Shown: positions 40,179 to 48,449 of the stretch, piece by piece
Layout of the letters: each line of letters begins with the position of its first letter
How positions within the stretch are numbered: position 1 is the first letter of the stretch
Assembly (NCBI RefSeq): GCF_013409045.1
Contig: NZ_JACCBT010000001.1
Location: 2,046,001 to 2,110,000, forward strand
Source of the DNA: Actinomadura citrea
GTDB lineage: Bacteria > Actinomycetota > Actinomycetes > Streptosporangiales > Streptosporangiaceae
Length of the DNA stretch: 64,000 nt
Reading direction: 5' to 3'
Translations under genes and position numbers: made by a program
Notes under the pieces: generated by a model
The model's input: only the letters and a program-made list of their open reading frames with translations
Database searches by the model: none
Told to the model about the DNA's origin: nothing

Positions 40179-41834
40179 CTAGTAGATGATCAGGCCGACG
40201 ACCGTGGCGACGACGAGGCCGGCGATCACGGGCAGGAACGAGCGGCGGACGAGGTCGAGCACCGGGACGCGGGCGAACCCGGCCACGGCGATCAGCGACG
40301 ACCAGGCGACCAGCACGCCGCCGCCGGCCCAGACGCAGCCCATCTGCCCGATCGCCGCGAGCAGCGCCGGGTCGACGCCGGAGGCCGGGCCGAGCGAGCC
40401 GGCCAGCGAGCCGGTGAGCGGCAGCCCGGAGAACCCGGAGCCGTCCAGCCCGGTGATCATCCCGATGATCAGCACGCCGAAGCCGACGACGTACTGGCTG
40501 TCGGGGATCGCGTCCTGCATCCGGACGACGGCGTCGAACAGGAAGCCGGGCGCCTGCGCGCCCTCCTCCATGCCCATGATCTTCCCGGCGAAGTCGGCGT
40601 TGCCGATGAAGAAGAACCCGGCGATCGGGATCACGACGCCCATCGCCTTCATCGCGAAGACCAGGCCGTCCACGATGTGGTCGGCGCACCGCTCCAGGCT
40701 GCCCCGGCCGTCCTTGGCGATCGCGGCGGCCAGCAGCAGCGCCGTGGCGACCCCGCCGACGAGCGCGGCGGCGTCCCCGCCCACCACCTCGGGGACGAGC
40801 CCGGTGAACTTGCCCAGCATCATGTAGCCGACGAGCCCGATCAGGGCCAGCGGGACGATCGCGGCGAACGCCTTGGACCGCCTGGGGCAGTCGGCGCCCG
40901 GCGCGTCGCCGCCGTCCAGCGACGACAGCGCACGCCGCGTCATCTCGTCCGACGCCTCGCCCGCGTCGCCGGACCCGCCGGGGCGAGGGCCGGGCACGCT
41001 GGACGAGCCGCCGGACCCGGACCCGGAGCCGGAGCCGGGCCCGTGGTCGAGGACGGCCACGCCGCCGTCCCCGCCGCCCGCCGCGGCCGGCTCCGGCTGC
41101 AGGACGCGCCGCCGCGGCAGCACGCGGATGAGCGAGCGGCGCGGCGCCGGCGCCTCCATCTCCGACTCCCCGGCCTCCCAGCGTTCGAGCAGCGCCGCGT
41201 CCGGCCGGCGGAACTCCGAGCGCGTCATGAGGTAGCCGATGCCGAGCGCGACCAGGCCCGTGATCAGGGACAGCACCATGGCGCGGTCGGCGACCGCGCC
41301 GGTCTGCACCCCGGCGGCCTTCGCCGACAGGCCGGGCGCGACCTGGATGACGTAGTCGCTGGACAGCGCCATGCCCTGCCCGGCGATCGCGATCGCGACG
41401 CCCGCGCTGATCGGCGGCAGCCCCGCGGCGATCGCCGCGGGCAGCAGGATGGCCCCCATCAGCGGCACCGCCGGTGTCGGCCAGAAGAACAGGCTGATCA
41501 CGTAGGTGACGGCGGCGAGCACCCAGAAGGCGGAGTGGCCGGACCGCATGACGACGCGGAACGGCTCCACCATGCGGCGGTCGGCGCCGAGCGCGCGCAG
41601 CGACCCGAGCAGCGCGGTGACCAGCGCGATGATCAGGAAGATGCTGAACAGTTCGGACGCCGCCGTGAGGCTGGCGTTGAAGATCGACTCCAGCCCCGTG
41701 ACGAAGCTGCCGGTGAACACCCAGGCGGTGAGGAACGTCGCGGCCACCGCGGGGATGACGACGTTCTTGCGGGCGATCATGACGGCGATGATGATGACGA
41801 TTCCGGACAGATAGACCCAGTGAGCGGCTTCCAA
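40179..41834 (-). CDS. GntP/CitMHS-like permease, copy 1
   Basis: A 551-residue membrane protein with about 12 helices split by a long cytosolic loop (about 225-300) rich in Pro/Gly/Ser (PGSGSGSGSGG). Conserved patches are FFWPTPAVPLMGAILLPAA, AIAIAGQGMALSSDYVIQ, GVVIPIAGFFFIGN and GLDGSGFSGLPLTGSLAG. The same patches recur in the permease at 54003-55517, about half identical by eye. The fold suggests an organic-anion or amine-derivative permease of the ion-transporter superfamily. GGAGG six bases before TTG 41834 decides the start. Divergent from the GGT-type gene, 255 bases away. Confidence 0.78.
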   Translation of the reverse strand: MEAAHWVYLSGIVIIIAVMIARKNVVIPAVAATFLTAWVFTGSFVTGLESIFNASLTAASELFSIFLIIALVTALLGSLRALGADRRMVEPFRVVMRSGHSAFWVLAAVTYVISLFFWPTPAVPLMGAILLPAAIAAGLPPISAGVAIAIAGQGMALSSDYVIQVAPGLSAKAAGVQTGAVADRAMVLSLITGLVALGIGYLMTRSEFRRPDAALLERWEAGESEMEAPAPRRSLIRVLPRRRVLQPEPAAAGGGDGGVAVLDHGPGSGSGSGSGGSSSVPGPRPGGSGDAGEASDEMTRRALSSLDGGDAPGADCPRRSKAFAAIVPLALIGLVGYMMLGKFTGLVPEVVGGDAAALVGGVATALLLAAAIAKDGRGSLERCADHIVDGLVFAMKAMGVVIPIAGFFFIGNADFAGKIMGMEEGAQAPGFLFDAVVRMQDAIPDSQYVVGFGVLIIGMITGLDGSGFSGLPLTGSLAGSLGPASGVDPALLAAIGQMGCVWAGGGVLVAWSSLIAVAGFARVPVLDLVRRSFLPVIAGLVVATVVGLIIY

Positions 41835-41930
41835 AGGACGCCCCCTCCCTGTACGCGCCCTCTGCGAGGCCGACGGGCGCAACGATTGCAGAGAATCTGC
41901 TCGATCGGTCCGAGGTGAACAATGAGGAAC

Positions 41931-41962
41931 GTGCACACTACGCGCTTGGTCATTTTGTGCAC
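41931..41962. promoter_or_regulatory. paired GTGCAC sites in the permease 1/GGT divergent region
   Basis: Palindromic GTGCAC occurs at 41931-41936 and 41957-41962, 26 bp apart, flanked by AT-rich DNA. A similar pair precedes permease 2. They could be sites of a shared regulator such as the PucR protein. Confidence 0.35.
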
Positions 41963-42089
41963 CATGCCGGGCGTCCGGCGAGCGAAGCAGCGGTGCGCGG
42001 GGCCGCTGTGCACGGTGCCCAAGGAAGGTGCCGGATCTTCGGCGATCGGTCCGTATCGGCGCTGATCAGGAGCCGCCGACACTGGCGGC

Positions 42090-43706
42090 ATGTCAGAGCG
42101 CAGCCCCTTCGGCCTCCCGGACCGCGGCCCCTCCGTCGCGTCCGGCGGCATGGTCGCCTCCAGCCATCCGGCGGTGAGCCTGCTCGGCGCGCGGGTCCTC
42201 GCGGACGGCGGGAACGCCGTGGACGCCGCGCTGGCGATGGCCGCCCTGTCCTGGCTCGCGCTGCCCGGCCAGTGCGGGGTCGGCGGCGACGCGTTCGCCC
42301 TGCTGCGCCGCCCGGACGGCTCCGTCGCCGCGTTCGGCGGCAGCGGCTTCGGCCCGGACGGCGGCGAGCCCGCCTTCTACCGCGACCGCGGCCTGGCCGC
42401 CGTCCCGCTGGAAGGCGCCCTCGCCGTCGCGACCCCCGGCGCGGTCGCCGCGCTCGCCGCCCTGCACGCCGACTCGGCCTCCCGCGGGCTGCCCGAGCTG
42501 TGGGCGCCCGCGATCGCCGCCGCCGAGGACGGCCTGCCCTGCACCCGCAAGACGCGCGCCGACATCGTCGAGCGCCGCGACGCGCTGGCCCGCGACCCCG
42601 GCACGGCCGAAGTCCTCCTTCCCGGCGGCCGCGTGCCCGCCGTCGGCGAGCCGATCGTCCAGCGCGACCTCGGCGCCTCGCTCCGCAGGCTCGCCGACCA
42701 CCCGGCCGACCTGTACTCCGGCGCGCTCGCCGAACGCTCCGTGGACGCCCTGGTCGACGCCGGGGCGCCGTTCTCCGGCTACGAATGGATGGCGGGCGGC
42801 CGCTCCGTCCCCGAAGCGGCGCTGACCTGCGACTACCGGGGGACGACCGTCCACCTGACCCCGCCGCCCACGCCCGGCTGGATGGTGGCGCAGCAGGCGG
42901 GCCTCTGCGACGGGGTCCTGTCCGGCCTCCCGTGGCTGTCGGCGGAGGCGGTCCACCGGATGGCCTCCGCCGCGCGCATCGCGTTCGCCGACCGGTTCGC
43001 GGGCTGCGGCGACGGCAGCGACCACTGGCGCGGGCTGCTCGCGCCGTCCGCGCTGGAGGCCGCCCGCGCCCGCCTCGACGCCGGCGACGTCCCGGCGGGC
43101 CTCCCGTCGCCGGTCCCCGCGGGCGGCGACACCACCTCCATGGTCGCCGTCGACGCGCAGGGGCGCGCGGTCAGCCTCATCCACTCGCTCGCCTTCACCT
43201 TCGGCGCCCGGATCACCGTCCCGGGCACGGGCATCGTCCTCAACAACCGGCTCGGGCGCGGCGCCTACCTCATCGACGGGCACCCCAACGAGGTCCGCCC
43301 GCGCCGACGGCCGCTGCACACCCTGAACGCCTGGCTCGTCACCGGCGCCTCCGGCGGCCTCCTGCACGCGGGCAACACGCCCGGCGGGGACGGCCAGGTC
43401 CAGTGGAACGCCCAGTTGCTGTCGCACCTCCTCGACCACGGCCACGACCCCGCGACCGCCGTCGCCGCGCCGCGCTTCACCGTCCATCCGGGCAGCGACG
43501 CCGACGTCCTCGGACGCCCGCCCGAACTGCGCGTCGAGTCCCGCCTCGGGGCCGACCGGATCGAGGCCCTGCGCGCCTGCGGTCACGACGTCGCCGTCCA
43601 GGCGCCGTGGGACGCGGGCGGCAGCGCCCAGGTCGTGTCCGTCGCGGACGGCGCCCTCCTCGGCGCGTCCGACCCCCGCCAGGACGGGGTGGCCCTCGGT
43701 GTCTGA
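42090..43706 (+). CDS. gamma-glutamyltransferase-type Ntn hydrolase
   Basis: A 538-residue single-chain precursor. The large-subunit start GGMVASSHPAVSLLGARVLADGGNAVDAALAMA and GQCGVGGDAFALL are GGT signatures. The autoprocessing site GGDTTSMVAVD places the nucleophile at T348, followed by small-subunit motifs LNNRLGRG, RPRRRPLHTLN and GGDGQVQWNAQLL. No signal peptide is visible, so it is cytosolic, unlike classical GGT. That fits intracellular hydrolysis of a gamma-glutamyl or other amide. RidA starts inside its last codons. Confidence 0.88.
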   Translation: MSERSPFGLPDRGPSVASGGMVASSHPAVSLLGARVLADGGNAVDAALAMAALSWLALPGQCGVGGDAFALLRRPDGSVAAFGGSGFGPDGGEPAFYRDRGLAAVPLEGALAVATPGAVAALAALHADSASRGLPELWAPAIAAAEDGLPCTRKTRADIVERRDALARDPGTAEVLLPGGRVPAVGEPIVQRDLGASLRRLADHPADLYSGALAERSVDALVDAGAPFSGYEWMAGGRSVPEAALTCDYRGTTVHLTPPPTPGWMVAQQAGLCDGVLSGLPWLSAEAVHRMASAARIAFADRFAGCGDGSDHWRGLLAPSALEAARARLDAGDVPAGLPSPVPAGGDTTSMVAVDAQGRAVSLIHSLAFTFGARITVPGTGIVLNNRLGRGAYLIDGHPNEVRPRRRPLHTLNAWLVTGASGGLLHAGNTPGGDGQVQWNAQLLSHLLDHGHDPATAVAAPRFTVHPGSDADVLGRPPELRVESRLGADRIEALRACGHDVAVQAPWDAGGSAQVVSVADGALLGASDPRQDGVALGV

Positions 43707-44166
43707 GCTTCCCGCCATGCCGCGCCCCCAGGGCGCCTACGTCCCGGCCGTGGCCGAGCCGATCCGCACGGGCGACGTCCTGGTCGCGAGCGCCGGGATG
43801 ACGCCGCGCCGGGACGGCCGTCTGACCCTGACCGGCCTCGTGGGCCGCGACCTGGACGTCCCCGCCGCGAGCGAGGCCGCCGGCCTGGCCGCCCGCAACG
43901 CCGTCGCCGCGGTCGCCGACGGAGATCTCGGCCGCGTCCGGCGGTGGGTCCGGATGACGGTCTATGTCGCCTGCGCCGACGGGTTCACCGACCTGTCGGC
44001 GGTCGCGGACGGCGCCTCGGCCGCCCTGGACGCGCTGGCGCCGGGGCTCGGCCGCCCCGCCCGCAGCGCCGTCGGTGTCCGCGCCCTACCCGGCGGCGCG
44101 CCCGTCGAAGTCGAACTCACCGCGATCGCCGGTGAATTGGAAAGGGAGACGAGCGAGCATGCATGA
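43699..44166 (+). CDS. RidA-family (YjgF/UK114) protein
   Basis: A 155-residue trimeric-fold protein: PRPQGAYVPAVAEPIRTGDVLVASAGMTPRRDG, then AARNAVAAVADGDLGRVRRWVRMTVYVACADGFTDLSAVADGASAAL and ARSAVGVRALPGGAPVEVELTAIAG. The RSAVGV segment holds the arginine that binds carboxylates in RidA enamine/imine deaminases. GTG 43699 overlaps the GGT stop by eight bases. In this operon it would hydrolyse imines produced by amine oxidation. Confidence 0.87.
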   Translation: MSELPAMPRPQGAYVPAVAEPIRTGDVLVASAGMTPRRDGRLTLTGLVGRDLDVPAASEAAGLAARNAVAAVADGDLGRVRRWVRMTVYVACADGFTDLSAVADGASAALDALAPGLGRPARSAVGVRALPGGAPVEVELTAIAGELERETSEHA

Positions 44167-45595
44167 GGGGCTGAACCTCGTCGGAGGCGAATGGCGTCCG
44201 GCGGCGGACGGCAGGACGTTCCGGCGGCACGACCCGGCGGAACTCGGCGAGATCGTCGGAGAGTTCCCCGAGTCGTCGGCCGCCGATGTCGGAGCCGCCG
44301 TCGACGCGGCCGTCGAGGGCGCCGCGCAATGGGCCGCGGCCTCCCCGGAGAAACGCGCCGACGTGCTCGAGGCGGCGGCACGGTGGCTGGAGGAGCGGGC
44401 GGACCCGCTCGTCGTCGAACTGGTGCGGGAAGAGGGCAAGACGCGCGCCGAGGCGGCCATGGAGGTCTCCCGCACGCCGCGCAACCTGCGCTTCTACGCG
44501 GGAGAGGCCCACCGCATCACCGGCCAGAGCCATCCGGCGGGCGACGGCGGGATCGTCTACACGCGGCGCGAGCCCGTCGGGGTGGTCGGCGCGATCACGC
44601 CCTGGAACTTCCCGCTGAACATCCCGTCCCGCAAGATCGGGCCCGCGCTGGCGGCCGGCAACGCGGTGGTGTTCAAGCCGAGCCCGGTGACGCCGCTGCT
44701 GGCGCAGCGGCTCGTGGAGGCGCTGCTGGCCGGTGGGCTCCCGCCGGGTGCGATCTCGCTGGTGCACGGCGGCGCCGAGGCCGGGGCGGCGTTGGCGGCG
44801 GACGAGCGCGTCGGGGCCGTGACGTTCACCGGCTCCACCCGGGCGGGACGCGCCGTCCACGCGGCGGTCGGGCCGTCGCGCCGCGCGCAGCTGGAGATGG
44901 GCGGCAAGAACCCGGTGGTCGTCCTGGACGACGCCGACCTGGAACGCGCCACGCAGATCATCGTCAAGGGCGCGTTCGGGCTGTCGGGGCAGGCGTGCAC
45001 CGGGACGAGCCGGGTCATCGCGCACGACGCCGTCCACGACGAGCTGCTCGAACGCGTGGCGAGGGCCGCCGAGGCGCTGACCGTCGGGAACGGGCTGGGC
45101 GACGGCGTCGACCTGGGGCCGCTCGCCGCGGACTTCCAGCTGGAGAAGTTCCTCGACTACGTGCGGATCGGCGAGGAGGAGGGCGCCGAGCTCGTCACCG
45201 GCGGGCGGCGGCTCCCTGGCGACGGGTACTTCGTGCGGCCGGCCGTCTTCGGCGCGGTGGCGCCGGACATGCGGATCGCCCGCGAGGAGATCTTCGGACC
45301 GGTGCTGGCCTTCCAGCGGGCGTCCGGTTTCGACGAGGCCGTCGCGCTGGCCAACGGCACCGACTACGGGCTGTCGGCCGGGATCGTCACCCGCGACACC
45401 GGCCGGGCGCTGGAGTTCGCCCGGCGCTCCGTTAGCGGCCTGGTGAAGGTGAACCAGCCGACCTCCGGAATGGCGATGACGGTGCCGTTCGGCGGGCTCA
45501 AGGAATCCAGCACGCAGACGTTCAAAGAGCAGGCCGGACCTTCGATGATGCTCTTCTACACGCAAGAGAAAAGCGTCTACATCTCACCCCGGTAA
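44159..45595 (+). CDS. NAD(P)-dependent aldehyde dehydrogenase
   Basis: A 478-residue ALDH: NAD site TPWNFPLNIPSRKIGPALAAGNAVVFKPSP, GAVTFTGSTRAG, general base in LEMGGKNPVVVLDDADLE, nucleophile C280 in GLSGQACTGTSR, and EEIFGPVLAF. Features recall alpha-ketoglutarate- and succinate-semialdehyde dehydrogenases. ATG 44159 overlaps the RidA stop. Expected role: oxidising the aldehyde released after deamination in this pathway. Confidence 0.92.
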   Translation: MHEGLNLVGGEWRPAADGRTFRRHDPAELGEIVGEFPESSAADVGAAVDAAVEGAAQWAAASPEKRADVLEAAARWLEERADPLVVELVREEGKTRAEAAMEVSRTPRNLRFYAGEAHRITGQSHPAGDGGIVYTRREPVGVVGAITPWNFPLNIPSRKIGPALAAGNAVVFKPSPVTPLLAQRLVEALLAGGLPPGAISLVHGGAEAGAALAADERVGAVTFTGSTRAGRAVHAAVGPSRRAQLEMGGKNPVVVLDDADLERATQIIVKGAFGLSGQACTGTSRVIAHDAVHDELLERVARAAEALTVGNGLGDGVDLGPLAADFQLEKFLDYVRIGEEEGAELVTGGRRLPGDGYFVRPAVFGAVAPDMRIAREEIFGPVLAFQRASGFDEAVALANGTDYGLSAGIVTRDTGRALEFARRSVSGLVKVNQPTSGMAMTVPFGGLKESSTQTFKEQAGPSMMLFYTQEKSVYISPR

Positions 45596-45618
45596 GAAAC
45601 CCGAGAAGGGATCAGGAA

Positions 45619-46332
45619 ATGGCAGAGCTGCTGTCGAAGGACGCGTTCCGCGCCGAGCTGCAGAACGCGATCAAGGGCCGTGAGGCCAAGAACGCCTCGT
45701 TCAGCAAGGCGTGGGCGGACGGCGAGCTGAAGCGCGAGCACTTCGCCCGCTGGGCGGAGAACCACTACCACTACGTGGGGCCGTTCGCCGACTACCTCGC
45801 CTACGTCTACGCCAACACGCCCGACGAGTTCACCGGCGCCAAGGACTTCACGCTCCAGAACATGTACGAGGAGGAGCTCGCCGACATCCGGCACACCGAC
45901 CTCCTCATCCGGTTCGCCGAGGCGTGCGGCACCACCCGTGAGCGCGTCGAGGACCCGTCCAACATGAACGCCATCACCCGCGGCCTCCAGGCGTGGTGCT
46001 ACGCGGTCGCGATGCGCGAGCACTTCGTGGTCGCCACCGCCGCCCTGGTGGTCGGCCTGGAGTCGCAGGTCCCGAGCATCTACAAGAAGCAGATCGTGCC
46101 GCTGCGCGAGGTGTACGGGTTCACCGAGGACGAGATCGAGTTCTTCGACCTGCACATCACCTCCGACGTGGTGCACGGGGAGCGCGGCTACCAGATCGTC
46201 CTCGACCACGCCGACACCCCGGAGCTCCAGCAGCGCTGCCTCCGGCTGTGCCGGTGGGGCGCGGAGATGCGGTTCTCCTACACGCAGGGCCTCTACGACA
46301 CCTACGTCAAGCCCGACCTGGTCAGCGCCTGA
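45619..46332 (+). CDS. heme-oxygenase-like diiron oxygenase (CADD/PqqC fold)
   Basis: A 237-residue, all-helical protein of the TenA/PqqC/CADD superfamily. Six expected metal ligands are present with the spacing I recall for Chlamydia CADD: E85 and H92 (EELADIRH), E148 (GLESQVP), H179, D183 and H186 (LHITSDVVH). CADD's sacrificial tyrosine is serine here (NASFSKAW) and the Tyr before E142 is Leu, so it should not be a self-sacrificing pABA synthase. It is more likely a true O2-activating diiron oxidase or oxygenase acting on an amine or amino acid. It sits 23 bases after the ALDH gene and 69 before the Rieske gene, which would supply electrons. Confidence 0.88.
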   Translation: MAELLSKDAFRAELQNAIKGREAKNASFSKAWADGELKREHFARWAENHYHYVGPFADYLAYVYANTPDEFTGAKDFTLQNMYEEELADIRHTDLLIRFAEACGTTRERVEDPSNMNAITRGLQAWCYAVAMREHFVVATAALVVGLESQVPSIYKKQIVPLREVYGFTEDEIEFFDLHITSDVVHGERGYQIVLDHADTPELQQRCLRLCRWGAEMRFSYTQGLYDTYVKPDLVSA

Positions 46333-46401
46333 TCCGAGTCCGGTCCGGCGGCGGGGCGGCGTCCCCGCCCCGCCGCCGGCGATCCAGCAGGGAGGACGAC
46401 C

Positions 46402-46749
46402 GTGGAGCAGCAGACGGGCGAGTGGGTGCGGGCCGCCGCGCTCGCCGAGGTGCGCAGGCGCAGGCGCCTCGCCGTGACCGTCGAGGGACGGCGGATCGCG
46501 CTCTTCCTGGTCGGCGACGACGTCTACGCGCTGGACGACGTGTGCGTCCACAAGCAGCGGTCGCTGTCCAAGGGGGCCGTCCTGAACGGGCGGGTGATCT
46601 GCCCCGGGCACCAGTGGGTGTTCGACCCGGAGACCGGCGAGATCGAGGGCCGGGACGAGTGCCAGCCGAGCCATGCCGTGCGCGTCGACGGCGGCGACGT
46701 CTACGTCGACCCGCGGCCCAGGATCCTGTCGGAGGAGCACCCCTCATGA
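46402..46749 (+). CDS. Rieske [2Fe-2S] ferredoxin, copy 1
   Basis: A 115-residue soluble Rieske protein. The cluster ligands are C48-x-H50 (DVCVHKQ) and C67-x2-H70 (ICPGHQW), followed by VFDPETGEIEG and SHAVRVDGGDVYV. It belongs to the type supplying electrons to oxygenases. GGGAGG (46390-46395) precedes GTG 46402. Its stop TGA overlaps an ATG that opens a short frame leading to the reductase gene. Confidence 0.92.
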   Translation: MEQQTGEWVRAAALAEVRRRRRLAVTVEGRRIALFLVGDDVYALDDVCVHKQRSLSKGAVLNGRVICPGHQWVFDPETGEIEGRDECQPSHAVRVDGGDVYVDPRPRILSEEHPS

Positions 46750-46858
46750 GCGGAGCGGACCGGGGGGCGCGGGGGGTCGTCCCCTCGCAGAGGAGCACCC
46801 TCATGAGCGGAGCGAACCGGGGGGCGCGGGGGGTCGTCCCCCCGCAGAGGAGCAGAGC
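46746..46858 (+). repeat. 57-bp tandem duplication carrying an RBS and ATG
   Basis: Units at 46746-46802 and 46803-46858 agree at 48 of the first 50 positions. Each starts with ATGAGCGGAGCG and ends with GAGGAGCA, so the sequence presents three successive GAGGAG-ATG cassettes: 46746, 46803, and the reductase start at 46859. Confidence 0.85.
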
Positions 46859-46862
46859 ATGA
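46746..46862 (+). CDS. possible 38-residue coupling peptide with two 19-residue repeats
   Basis: The frame from ATG 46746 encodes MSGADRGARGVVPSQRSTL followed by MSGANRGARGVVPPQRSRA. It overlaps the Rieske stop as ATGA and its own TGA overlaps the reductase ATG (ATGA at 46859-46862). The paired overlaps suggest it is translated to couple the two genes, though a repeat insertion without peptide function is equally possible. Confidence 0.35.
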   Translation: MSGADRGARGVVPSQRSTLMSGANRGARGVVPPQRSRA

Positions 46863-48076
46863 AGAACGTCCTGATCGCGGGGGCGGGGCAGACAGCCGCG
46901 GTCGCCGCCCGCACGCTGCGCCGCCGCGGCTTCGACGGCCGCGTCACGCTCGTCGGCGCCGAGCACGAGGCCCCCTACCAGCGCCCGCCGCTGTCGAAGG
47001 AGTACCTGGCGGGGGAGCAGGACCGCGACGAGCTGTGCCTGCTCACCCCGGAGTGGTGCGAGGCCAACGACGTGGAGCTGCGGCTCGGCGTCGCGGCCGC
47101 CGCGATCCGTCCCGCCGAACGGGCCCTGGAACTGGCGGACGGCACCGTGCTCGCGGGCGACGCCCTGCTCATCGCGACCGGCGGGCGCCCCCGGCGCCTG
47201 CCCGGCGTGGAGGGGGAGCGCGTCCGGTACCTGCGCACCGTCGCCGACGCCGACCGGCTCCGCGCCGAACTGCGGCCCGGCGCGCGGGTCGTGGTGATCG
47301 GCGCCGGGTTCATCGGCTGCGAGGTCGCCTCCACCGCGCTCGACCGCGGCGCCCACGTCACGATCGTCGAGCAGGCCGGGCGTCCGCTCGGGCACGTCGT
47401 CGGCGAGCTCATGGGCGACGTGATGGCCGCGATGCTCCGCACGAACGGCGTCGACCTGCGCACCGGCGAGAAGGTCGAGCGGTACGAGGAGACCGCGTCC
47501 GGCGCCGTCGTCACCACCAGCGGCGGGACGGCCCTGGAGGCGGACGTGGTCGTGGTCGGCGCCGGGATGGTGCCGAACGTCGAGCCCGTCACCGGCGCCG
47601 GGATCGAGTCCCCCGGCGGCATCGCCGTCGACGAGTACTGCCGCACCCGCGTGGACGGTGTCTACGCCGCAGGCGACGTCGCCTGCCAGTGGCGGCCGCT
47701 CCTCGGACGGCACGTCCGCGCCGAGCACTTCGACAACGCCAACGCGCAGGGCATGGCGGCGGCCAAGAACATCCTCGGCGGCACGTCGGCGCACACGGCG
47801 CCGCCGTGGTTCTGGTCCGACCAGTTCGGCCACGCCGTCCAGCACGCGGGGCACGGCGAGGGCACGGACCGGCTCGTCGTCCGGGGCCGCGTCGAGGACT
47901 TCGACTTCATCGCGTTCTACCTGGCGGACGGCGTGCTGCGCGCCGCGTTCACCGTGGACCGCGGCGGCGACCTCGCGATCGCCCGGCAGCTGATCGCCGG
48001 CGAGGCCGTCCCGGACGCGGACGCCCTGCGCGACGAGGACACCGACCTCACCGACCTGCTCGACACACTCAGCTAG
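46859..48076 (+). CDS. FAD-dependent ferredoxin reductase
   Basis: A 405-residue oxygenase-type ferredoxin/rubredoxin reductase: FAD site VLIAGAGQTAAVAARTLRRRG, PYQRPPLSKEYL, ATGGRPRRLPG, NAD site VVVIGAGFIGCEVASTALDRGA, VGAGMVPNV, and the second FAD motif GVYAAGDVACQ. The C-terminal reductase domain is WFWSDQFGHAVQHAGHGEG. It passes electrons from NAD(P)H to the flanking Rieske proteins and so to the diiron enzyme. GAGGAG lies six bases before ATG 46859. Confidence 0.93.
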   Translation: MKNVLIAGAGQTAAVAARTLRRRGFDGRVTLVGAEHEAPYQRPPLSKEYLAGEQDRDELCLLTPEWCEANDVELRLGVAAAAIRPAERALELADGTVLAGDALLIATGGRPRRLPGVEGERVRYLRTVADADRLRAELRPGARVVVIGAGFIGCEVASTALDRGAHVTIVEQAGRPLGHVVGELMGDVMAAMLRTNGVDLRTGEKVERYEETASGAVVTTSGGTALEADVVVVGAGMVPNVEPVTGAGIESPGGIAVDEYCRTRVDGVYAAGDVACQWRPLLGRHVRAEHFDNANAQGMAAAKNILGGTSAHTAPPWFWSDQFGHAVQHAGHGEGTDRLVVRGRVEDFDFIAFYLADGVLRAAFTVDRGGDLAIARQLIAGEAVPDADALRDEDTDLTDLLDTLS

Positions 48077-48086
48077 GGAGCGACCG

Positions 48087-48449
48087 ATGGAATACCAGCG
48101 CGTGGCCCGCTCGGGGCAGGTGCCCGAGGGCGTCGTCCGCCGCTTCTTCGTGGGCGAGGCGGAGGTCGCCGTCGCCCGCTGGGACGGCGAGGTGCACGCC
48201 ATGTCGAACTACTGCACCCACCTGGACTGCCTGCTGTCGTCCGGGCGGGTGACCGAGGACGGGCTGCTGTGCTCGTGCCACGGCAGCGTCTTCGACTTCG
48301 GGTCCGGCGAGCCGATCACCCCGCCCGCGACCAAGCCGATCAAGGTGTACCCGGTGAAGGAGGAGGACGGGGAGATCCTCGTGCACGTCCCACCGGAGGA
48401 CGCCGCGAGCGGCGGACCCCGACGGCGGCGGCCCGTTGGCCGAGCCTGA
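48087..48449 (+). CDS. Rieske [2Fe-2S] ferredoxin, copy 2
   Basis: A 120-residue Rieske protein with C43-x-H45 (NYCTHLD) and C62-x2-H65 (LCSCHGSVFDF), with extra cysteines C48 and C64 as in disulfide-stabilised Rieske proteins. PITPPATKPIKVYPVKEEDGEILVHV closes the fold. It differs from copy 1, which lacks the extra cysteines. The two may have different redox potentials or partners. It lies 10 bases after the reductase stop, and the MFS gene overlaps its end by 14 bases. Confidence 0.92.
   Translation: MEYQRVARSGQVPEGVVRRFFVGEAEVAVARWDGEVHAMSNYCTHLDCLLSSGRVTEDGLLCSCHGSVFDFGSGEPITPPATKPIKVYPVKEEDGEILVHVPPEDAASGGPRRRRPVGRA

Noticed and set aside
39031..41922. Open minus-strand frame of 963 codons
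   Set aside because: A shifted frame over the YoaK-type and permease genes with Arg/Pro-rich composition.
45619..46332. Self-sacrificing p-aminobenzoate synthase (CADD orthologue) or thiaminase TenA
   Set aside because: The sacrificial tyrosine is replaced, and the TenA active-site cysteine pattern is not seen, while the diiron ligands are complete. A related but different oxygenase is more likely.
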